15,510 bases of DNA from JBBECF01 sp040881945 (lineage in GTDB: Bacteria > Pseudomonadota > Alphaproteobacteria > Dongiales > Dongiaceae), in contig JBBECF010000164.1 in the NCBI GenBank assembly GCA_040881945.1, positions 1-15,510 on the forward strand, in the 5' to 3' direction. Each line of letters starts with the position of its first letter. The stretch's first letter is position 1. The translations under genes and the position numbers were made by a program. Positions 8,096 through 12,553 of the stretch are shown one piece after another. The notes below the pieces were generated by a model. It saw only the letters and a program-made list of their open reading frames with translations. It did no database searches and had not been told where the DNA came from.

Positions 8096-8797
8096 CTAGC
8101 GCGCGCCGTTGCCGGGCGCCAGCCAGCGGTCGAGGAAACGGTCCATCCAGCCGTGCAGCGGCGGGTCGAAACGCGCGCAGTCGGCGAGCTGTACGTCGCG
8201 CGGCTGCGCCCCCGGCCGGCTCAGGCAGTGGGCCGCGGTGTCGAGCCAGCGCCGCGCCACCTGCGGCGTCACCTCGGGGTGGAACTGCAGGCCGTAGGCG
8301 GCGGCGCCGTGGCGGAAGGCCTGGTTCGGAAAGGCGTCGCCGCTGGCCAGCAGCTCGGCCCCGGCCGGCAGCTCGAAACCCTCCTTGTGCCAGTGATAGA
8401 CGCGCAACGATTCCGGGAATATGTCGCGTCCGGCGGGGGCCGGCGTCAGGGGGTAATAACCGATCTCGTTGATCCCGTCGGGGTGCGGCCCGACCCGGGC
8501 GCCGAGCGCGCGCGCCAGCAGCTGGCCGCCGAGGCAGATGCCGAGGAACGGCCGGCCGGTCGCCGCGAAGTCGGCGATCCACTCGATCTCGTGCTGCAGC
8601 CAGGGCGTCGCCGGCGCGTCGTTGGCGCTCTGCACGCCGCCGAAGACCACGGCGCCGGCATAGGACTCGACGGCCGGCAGCGCATCGCCCTCGGCCGGGC
8701 AGCACCATTCGACCTCGTATCCCTTGGCGTTCAGCAATGGCGCCACGCGCCCTTCGCGCGACGTGCTGTGAGCGACCAGCAGGACGGTCCTGGACAT
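8096..8797 (-). CDS. Class I glutamine amidotransferase-like protein
   Basis: A stand-alone class I (triad) glutaminase domain of 233 residues, related to GMP synthase-type and gamma-glutamyl-hydrolysing amidotransferases. The nucleophile elbow GICLGGQ has Cys88, and FHPEV supplies His173 and Glu175, so the Cys-His-Glu triad is complete. VVFGG (50-54) fits the family's oxyanion-hole region. No synthetase partner domain or gene is adjacent, so it could act as a hydrolase or gamma-glutamyl transferase, or serve a distant partner; this cannot be decided here. The ATG at 8797 follows a GCGGAGA ribosome-binding site at good spacing. An upstream candidate promoter is at 8826-8855. The next gene upstream on this strand is separated by a 123-bp repeat, which argues against tight coupling. 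Confidence 0.9.
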   Translation of the reverse strand: MSRTVLLVAHSTSREGRVAPLLNAKGYEVEWCCPAEGDALPAVESYAGAVVFGGVQSANDAPATPWLQHEIEWIADFAATGRPFLGICLGGQLLARALGARVGPHPDGINEIGYYPLTPAPAGRDIFPESLRVYHWHKEGFELPAGAELLASGDAFPNQAFRHGAAAYGLQFHPEVTPQVARRWLDTAAHCLSRPGAQPRDVQLADCARFDPPLHGWMDRFLDRWLAPGNGAR

Positions 8798-8825
8798 GCC
8801 TTGTCTCCGCTGGCGGCGCTGCGGG

Positions 8826-8855
8826 ATATTCGTTGAACGCGGCCGGCGCGGTCAA
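8826..8855 (-). promoter_or_regulatory. Weak candidate promoter of the amidotransferase gene
   Basis: On the minus strand TTGACC (8850-8855, 5 of 6 bases of the -35 consensus) is followed after 18 bp by GAATAT (8826-8831, a weak -10). It lies 28 bp upstream of the ATG at 8797, a plausible distance. The support is pattern only. Confidence 0.3.
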
Positions 8856-8895
8856 CCCAACCATGGCACCGGAGCGGTTAAAGAATCGGCAAAAA

Positions 8896-9018
8896 CTAGT
8901 GTCCTGCCCCAGAAATTCCTATTCGAATTTCTGGGATAAGCAGGCCACTAGATTTAGATACTTAGTGGCCCGTTCACCCCGAAATTCGTGAAACGAATTT
9001 CGGGGACGGGATACTATA
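8896..9018. repeat. REPIN/MITE-like element with three hairpins
   Basis: A 123-bp palindromic structure. Hairpin 1 pairs CCCAGAAATTC (8908-8918) with GAATTTCTGGG (8925-8935), an 11-bp perfect stem. A central hairpin pairs GGCCACTA (8943-8950) with TAGTGGCC (8963-8970). Hairpin 2 pairs CCCCGAAATTCGT (8977-8989) with ACGAATTTCGGGG (8993-9005), a 13-bp perfect stem with a 3-nt loop. The outer ends are imperfect inverted copies: TAGTGTCCTGCCCC (8897-8910), and TAGTATCCCGTCCCC read on the minus strand from 9015 to 9001. Two inverted copies of one REP-like unit with a spacer is the REPIN layout, usually moved by RAYT transposases encoded elsewhere (family knowledge). The local A+T richness contrasts with the flanks. 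It overlaps the ferredoxin stop codon. Confidence 0.75.
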
Positions 9019-9694
9019 GCGCCGCGCGGCGAAAGGCCCGCATATGGAAGGCGGCCTGGGCCGGCGGATAGGCGTGCTCGCGGCCGACCGGGCAGGCGCG
9101 CCGCGCCCGGCAGCCGAGCTCCATGCAGTCGGCGCCGGCGGCGCCGGAGATGTGACCGCGGCAGGCGGCGACGTCGTAGCCGCCGGCGACGAAGGCGCCG
9201 ACCGGGCAGGCGGCGAGGCAGGGGCGATCCGGGCAGCTATCGCACGGGCGCGGCCGACGGCCGCGCGGCGGCAGGTCGAGCCGGACGGCGAAGGCAAGCG
9301 CGCCGCGATAGGCATGCCACAGTCCGTAATCCGGGTGGATCAGGATGCCGAGCGGCGATGGCGCCACCGGCTCCGCCCGCATCGCCCAACGCTGGAACGG
9401 CAGAAAAGGCCGCGCCCCGAAGGGGAACAACGGTGTCGCGCCGAACTCGGCGGCGAGCCCGCCGAGCAGCCGCCGCGTCCAGCGGTCGAGCGGGTCCGGG
9501 AGCCCGTCCGCCGTCTCGGGCGCCGTCGCGAAGCCGGGCCACGCCGCCGCGCCGACCGTGCCGACCAGCAGCAGCGTTCCCGCCGGCCGGCCGTCGGGCA
9601 GCGCCGGCACGCCGTCGGCCGCGTCGGGATGAAAGCCGCCGCGCAAGGTCAGCCCGACCGCGGCGACGGCGGCGGCGATATCGGTCGCGTGCAT
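9014..9694 (-). CDS. Ferredoxin-like 4Fe-4S protein with eight cysteines
   Basis: A 226-residue cytoplasmic protein with a C-terminal iron-sulfur module. The cysteines are Cys151-x2-Cys154-x4-Cys159-x3-Cys163-Pro, Cys178, then Cys190-x4-Cys195-x5-Cys201-Pro. Eight cysteines with two CP endings suit two clusters, although the spacing departs from a classic bacterial ferredoxin. The N-terminal 140 residues (with PFGARPFLPFQRW near 91-103 and GILIHPDYGLWHAYRGAL near 116-133) are not a ferredoxin fold and I cannot name them. A redox role is inferred from the clusters. I start at the ATG at 9692-9694, which follows GGAAGGA; an upstream in-frame extension to 9829 overlaps the divergent HD gene and is unlikely. 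The TAG stop lies in the terminus of the adjacent repeat element, so the insertion may have set the C-terminus. Confidence 0.82.
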   Translation of the reverse strand: MHATDIAAAVAAVGLTLRGGFHPDAADGVPALPDGRPAGTLLLVGTVGAAAWPGFATAPETADGLPDPLDRWTRRLLGGLAAEFGATPLFPFGARPFLPFQRWAMRAEPVAPSPLGILIHPDYGLWHAYRGALAFAVRLDLPPRGRRPRPCDSCPDRPCLAACPVGAFVAGGYDVAACRGHISGAAGADCMELGCRARRACPVGREHAYPPAQAAFHMRAFRRAAL

Positions 9695-9717
9695 GGGCGT
9701 CCTTCCGTCGCCCGATG

Positions 9718-9746
9718 TTGTGCCATGGACGCGCCCCGGATACCAT
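9718..9746 (+). promoter_or_regulatory. Candidate promoter of the HD-domain gene
   Basis: TTGTGC (9718-9723) and TACCAT (9741-9746) are separated by 17 bp in the 94-bp gap between the divergent ferredoxin and HD genes. The -10 lies 42 bp before the ATG at 9789. Box matches are moderate (3 of 6 and 4 of 6), so support is modest. Confidence 0.3.
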
Positions 9747-9788
9747 GGTCGCGACCGCGCCGGCCGCAACCGAGACCGAGAGAACGCC

Positions 9789-10343
9789 ATGGACGAGACC
9801 GTCGGCTTCACCCGCATGGACGAGGGCACGCCGGAGGACTACCAGTTGATCGATCGGAAGTGGCGGACACACACCGACGCCCTGGCCGACGAAGTGCTCG
9901 CCTTGCTCAAGCGGCTGGCCGGCGACCGGCTCGGCTACAAGGTCGACCGCTACGAACACTCGCTGCAGACCGCGACGCGGGCGATGCGTGACGGCGCCGA
10001 CGAGGAAACCGTCGTCGTCGCCCTGCTGCACGACATCGGCGACATCCTCGCCCCCGAGAACCACGCCGAGATGGCGGCCGCCGTCCTCAGGCCCTATGTC
10101 TCGGCCGACAACTACTGGCTGGTGAAGCACCACGCCGTCTTCCAGGGTTATTACTTCTGGCACCACCTCGGCGGCGACCGCGACGCGCGCGAAAAGCATC
10201 GCGGTCATTCGATGTTCGCGCGCACGGCGGCGTTCTGCGAACGCTGGGACCAGGTGTCCTTCGACCCCGACTACGACACGGCTCCGCTCGCCACCTTCGA
10301 GCCGATGGTCCGCCGCCTGTTCGCGCGGCCGCCGCAGCGATAG
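9789..10343 (+). CDS. HD-domain protein, PhnZ-like diiron oxygenase candidate
   Basis: A 184-residue HD-superfamily protein. The motif order is YEHSLQTA (His57), ALLHDIGD (His81-Asp82), NHAEM (His92), VKHHAVF (His114/His115) and ERWDQVSFDPDYD (Asp154). This supplies the H...HD...H...H...D metal set of HD proteins. The EHSLQ-x(n)-GAD-x(5-7)-ALLHDIG arrangement resembles PhnZ and TmpB, mixed-valent diiron oxygenases that cleave carbon-phosphorus bonds, more than the phosphohydrolase branch. Whether it oxidises or hydrolyses, and what substrate it takes, cannot be read here; no phosphonate gene or TmpA-like partner is nearby. I start at the ATG at 9789, preceded by GAGAGAA; the reading from 9693 would overlap the divergent gene. 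The divergent ferredoxin gene is a possible electron donor, by inference only. Confidence 0.85.
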   Translation: MDETVGFTRMDEGTPEDYQLIDRKWRTHTDALADEVLALLKRLAGDRLGYKVDRYEHSLQTATRAMRDGADEETVVVALLHDIGDILAPENHAEMAAAVLRPYVSADNYWLVKHHAVFQGYYFWHHLGGDRDAREKHRGHSMFARTAAFCERWDQVSFDPDYDTAPLATFEPMVRRLFARPPQR

Positions 10344-10367
10344 TCTAGGCAGAGGAAATTAAAGGCG

Positions 10368-10571
10368 ATGAAGATCAGGGTCGTGATCGACGAGGCGGAA
10401 GAGGGCGGCTACTGGGCCGAGGTGCCGGCCATTCCGGGCTGCGCGACGCAAGGCGAAACCTTCGAGGAGCTGCTGTCGAACCTCTACGAAGCGGTCGAAG
10501 GCTGTCTCTCGGTCGATATCGAGAAATCGAAGGTCACCGGCAAGGATAGAATCCTCGAAATCGTCGTATGA
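10368..10571 (+). CDS. hicB: HicB-type antitoxin, partner toxin truncated
   Basis: A 67-residue short HicB (partial RNase H-like fold) that in intact systems binds and blocks the HicA mRNA interferase. It shows the typical GGYWAEVPAIPGCATQGET core, followed by FEELLSNLYEAVEGCLSVD. There is no added DNA-binding domain, so any autoregulation would need the core or a partner. The ATG follows AGAGGAAATTAAAGG, 24 bp after the HD gene stop. Its TGA overlaps an ATG (ATGA, 10568-10571), the usual hicB-hicA coupling, but the downstream hicA is cut after about nine codons by a repeat element. This is therefore an intact antitoxin gene without its toxin. It may now be neutral, may protect against a related HicA elsewhere, or may be decaying. 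Confidence 0.88.
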   Translation: MKIRVVIDEAEEGGYWAEVPAIPGCATQGETFEELLSNLYEAVEGCLSVDIEKSKVTGKDRILEIVV

Positions 10572-10618
10572 AATCCGTTTCTGGCAAGGCGCTTGGGATA
10601 CGGGGACACAATACCTAA
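10568..10618 (+). pseudogene. hicA: hicA toxin remnant cut by repeat element
   Basis: Starting at the ATG that overlaps the hicB stop (ATGA), the frame reads MKSVSGKALGIRGHNT and then TAA. MKSVSGKAL is the normal N-terminus of a HicA toxin; families usually continue with a helix, GW and a GSH motif carrying the catalytic histidine. Here the sequence changes at about 10595 into the inverted-repeat element, whose arm encodes RGHNT-stop. No GSH motif or other HicA segment is found after the element. The toxin is thus reduced to about nine native codons and cannot be active. The call rests on the ATGA overlap, the N-terminal motif and the preceding hicB. Confidence 0.75.
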
Positions 10619-10685
10619 TAGCTGGACTCGGCGTGGCCGTCGTTGGGACATCGTTGGGAGTTAAGTATTGTGTCCCCATATCTCC
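10595..10685. repeat. GGGGACACAATACTTAA inverted-repeat element (copy B)
   Basis: The left arm GGGGACACAATACCTAA-like sequence (10602-10618) and the right arm TTAAGTATTGTGTCCCC (10661-10677) are inverted copies differing at one base, with flanking GATAC and GTATC-like bases. The interior begins GCTGGACTCGGCGTGGCC (10621-10638), shared with copy C except one base. The element starts inside hicA and ends 18 bp before the nucleotidyltransferase ATG. No transposase is encoded, so it fits a non-autonomous REPIN/MITE-like element. Confidence 0.8.
10643..10671 (+). promoter_or_regulatory. Possible promoter inside repeat copy B
   Basis: TTGGGA (10643-10648) and TATTGT (10666-10671) are 17 bp apart, each matching 4 of 6 consensus bases. 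They lie inside the repeat, 32 bp upstream of the nucleotidyltransferase ATG. If used, the repeat would supply that gene's promoter. The -35 is not conserved in copies A or C. Confidence 0.25.
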
Positions 10686-10703
10686 ACACGTAGGGCAAGG
10701 GCA

Positions 10704-11021
10704 ATGGCCGGAGCGCGTACTGATCTACCGATACAGGAAATCGGCCAGTTTTGCCGGAAATGGGGCATCTTGGAACTCGCGCTCTTCGGCTCGGTGCTGC
10801 GCGAGGATTTTCGACCGGACAGCGACATCGACGTGCTCGTCACCTTCGCAGGAGGCGCCCGCTGCCAACTAGCTGACCTGCTGCGAATGGAGGACGAGCT
10901 TGGCGCCATCCTCGGACGAAGGGTGGACCTAGTCGAGCGCGATGCTGTCGAGAGGAGCGAGAACTACATCCGCCGGCGGCACATTCTACGCTCCGCGGAG
11001 CCCATCTATGTGGCGCGATGA
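10704..11021 (+). CDS. MntA-type minimal nucleotidyltransferase antitoxin
   Basis: A 105-residue minimal nucleotidyltransferase. The active-site pattern is complete: LALFGSVLRED with Gly29-Ser30, SDIDVLV with Asp41 and Asp43, and a third acidic residue in VDLVE (Asp75). In MNT-HEPN (MntA-HepT) toxin-antitoxin systems this enzyme transfers AMP to a tyrosine of the HEPN RNase toxin and inactivates it (family knowledge). Here the gene's TGA overlaps an ATG, as in such pairs, but the downstream reading frame is cut after four or five codons by repeat copy C. The enzyme is thus intact but without its partner. I start at the ATG at 10704, after AAGGGCA; an upstream in-frame TTG at 10668 lies inside the repeat. 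Copies B and C of the repeat flank the gene on both sides. Confidence 0.88.
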   Translation: MAGARTDLPIQEIGQFCRKWGILELALFGSVLREDFRPDSDIDVLVTFAGGARCQLADLLRMEDELGAILGRRVDLVERDAVERSENYIRRRHILRSAEPIYVAR

Positions 11022-11050
11022 GGCCTGAAATGCGGGGACACAATACTTAA
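11018..11050 (+). pseudogene. Probable HEPN (DUF86) toxin remnant cut by repeat element
   Basis: The ATG overlapping the nucleotidyltransferase stop (ATGA, 11018-11021) opens a frame reading MRPEMRGHNT then TAA. MRPE is a common N-terminus of DUF86/HEPN toxins encoded just after a minimal nucleotidyltransferase. From about 11030 the sequence is repeat copy C, whose arm adds RGHNT-stop exactly as in the hicA remnant. No RX4-6H HEPN motif is found in any frame after the element before the next gene. Only four native residues support the family call, so it depends mostly on context. Confidence 0.55.
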
Positions 11051-11108
11051 CTGCTGGACTCGGCGAGGCCCTCTTTAACAATTAAGTATTGTGTCCCCGT
11101 ATCTCCCC
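11030..11108. repeat. GGGGACACAATACTTAA inverted-repeat element (copy C)
   Basis: A perfect 17-bp inverted repeat, GGGGACACAATACTTAA (11034-11050) and TTAAGTATTGTGTCCCC (11082-11098), surrounds a 31-bp core starting CTGCTGGACTCGGCGAGGCC. The right flank GTATCTCCCC matches copy A. The core is shared with copy B over its first 18 bases and then diverges. The element begins inside the HEPN-like remnant and ends 4 bp from the stop codon of the convergent nuclease-like gene. Confidence 0.85.
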
Positions 11109-11112
11109 AATG

Positions 11113-12366
11113 TTATTGGTCTTTCAGCGCTTCTGCGGCGTCTGCCGTGAATTCCTCAATGGCGGCGAGCCAGCCGTCCTCGTGGGCGAGCAATTCATCG
11201 ATGGTGATGGTGGTTCCTCCCTTGCCAACATACCAAGAGGTCGGCTTGGAAAATTCTTTTACGTAGGCGCCGGGCACCATTGACGCGAGCCGCTTCAAAT
11301 AGTCGTGGCTGAGATAGACGAGTCCAACGGCGTCCGCCTGTCGGTTGAGCAGGTCCGTCCAGACTTTTCCCGAAGTCAAAATCGTTCCGAGATTCCAGGC
11401 TCGCTTCTCGTCAGGCCGCCCCCGAAGGATCATCGAGCCTTTGCCAAATTCAGTTGCAATGCCAATCGCTTCTAGTCGTGATGTGAATGCTTTCAGGCGG
11501 GGCACAACCGTGGGAAAGTTTGCCGCCAAGTCCTCGTAGAATTTTTCCTCGCTGATGGTTGTGCGTCTGCCAACGTCCTTCGAACCGATACTTTGATCCA
11601 GGGGCGGCTTGACCGCAATCCTCCCGTTCTCAATGGTAACGATTCCTCGGTCGATGTTTTTGGTCCGCGCGAGGACGCGCGGCTGGACAAGATAGCCACC
11701 CATTTCAGTCGGCAATTCGAAGATCGCGAGCTCGACGAGACCGAGTGTGAAATGCATTCCCGCATGCTGCTGAAGAAACGCGGCAATGTTTTCGGTTCCT
11801 ACCTGTATTCCATCTCCGATCACCAGGAGGAGAAAGCGACCACGCTCCAAGTTGCGCGAGACAGCATCGATGAATCGCTCCTCGTTAATCTCTTCGCGCC
11901 CGACGACTGAGGCAACGGCCTCATAAAGACCAACCTTGGGGTGACCTCCGCTCCCGTCCGGAGCTTCCGCTCTCAGGATCGCTTCGTCCAGCTCTTCGAA
12001 CGACAGCGCGGATATGTCCTTCGCGTAGTCGATGACTTGTCCGACCACTTCGCGCCGTGCTTCTGGATTCCTGAAAAGCTTAGTTTCACCAACGATCAAA
12101 TCGCCATCCGGCGTGGCGTAGAGATTATCGACAAAGCCTGACGCGAGCGGAAGTTCCATGCATATAGGGATCGCGGGCATAAGAGCAGGCTCGATTTGAT
12201 CGATCGGCAATACATTCGGATAGCGGCTGACGAGTTTCTGAAGCCAGCGCTCTTGGAAGCCGTCATCACTACCCTTCTCAAAGCGGATGCGCTTGAGCCC
12301 CCGCGCAGCGGTTTCGGTGAAGTTTCCGACGATGAGCGGTAGGCCATATTGCGTCTCTACCATCAT
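11113..12366 (-). CDS. PD-(D/E)XK nuclease-like protein, function unknown
   Basis: A 417-residue protein that I cannot assign to a named family. Residues about 68-115 look like a PD-(D/E)XK nuclease core: an acidic strand ending in Asp80 (GFVDNLYATPDG), then DLIVGETKL with Glu94-x-Lys96, and a following helix with Gln110-x3-Tyr114 (GQVIDYA), the QxxxY pattern seen in some family members. The rest (about 120-417) has no clear motif; the tail has SWYVGKGGTTITIDELLAHEDGWL-type sequence. No signal peptide or membrane segment is seen. G+C in the lines I counted is 52-58%, against about 70% or more in neighbours, which suggests recent acquisition. It is alone, convergent with the antitoxin islet, and has no methyltransferase or helicase partner. 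GGGGGAA lies directly before ATGATG, so the second ATG (12363) has the better spacing. A defence or DNA-repair role is inference. Confidence 0.75.
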   Translation of the reverse strand: MMVETQYGLPLIVGNFTETAARGLKRIRFEKGSDDGFQERWLQKLVSRYPNVLPIDQIEPALMPAIPICMELPLASGFVDNLYATPDGDLIVGETKLFRNPEARREVVGQVIDYAKDISALSFEELDEAILRAEAPDGSGGHPKVGLYEAVASVVGREEINEERFIDAVSRNLERGRFLLLVIGDGIQVGTENIAAFLQQHAGMHFTLGLVELAIFELPTEMGGYLVQPRVLARTKNIDRGIVTIENGRIAVKPPLDQSIGSKDVGRRTTISEEKFYEDLAANFPTVVPRLKAFTSRLEAIGIATEFGKGSMILRGRPDEKRAWNLGTILTSGKVWTDLLNRQADAVGLVYLSHDYLKRLASMVPGAYVKEFSKPTSWYVGKGGTTITIDELLAHEDGWLAAIEEFTADAAEALKDQ

Positions 12367-12409
12367 TTCCCCCGAGCGGCTATCGTCGCTTTCTGGTCTT
12401 TGTTCTTAC

Positions 12410-12430
12410 CGTATGGAGCTACACCATACG
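12410..12430. promoter_or_regulatory. Inverted repeat upstream of the nuclease-like gene, candidate operator
   Basis: CGTATGG (12410-12416) and CCATACG (12424-12430) are perfect 7-bp arms around a 7-nt spacer, 44 bp upstream of the gene start. Arms, spacing and position suit a dimeric repressor site, but no regulator gene is adjacent, and clear promoter boxes are not visible. It occurs in a 187-bp gap that otherwise shows nothing recognisable. Confidence 0.35.
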
Positions 12431-12553
12431 AAATCGGATTCGCCAAGAACTCGCCACAGCACCGAACGGAACGGATCGGCGAGTAGCGGAATTCTGCGGG
12501 TTTCAGTGGGGCCGCAGCAGCAGCAAGCCGATTAGCACCGACGGGTTCCGCGG

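Noticed and set aside
9237..10208. A 323-codon open frame on the - strand
   Set aside because: It runs opposite the HD gene and then overlaps the ferredoxin gene in another frame; the motif-bearing frames are clearly the real ones.
10568..11050. The short peptides ending RGHNT as functional small proteins
   Set aside because: Their tails come from the repeat arm and their heads match truncated toxins, so decay explains them better than new function.
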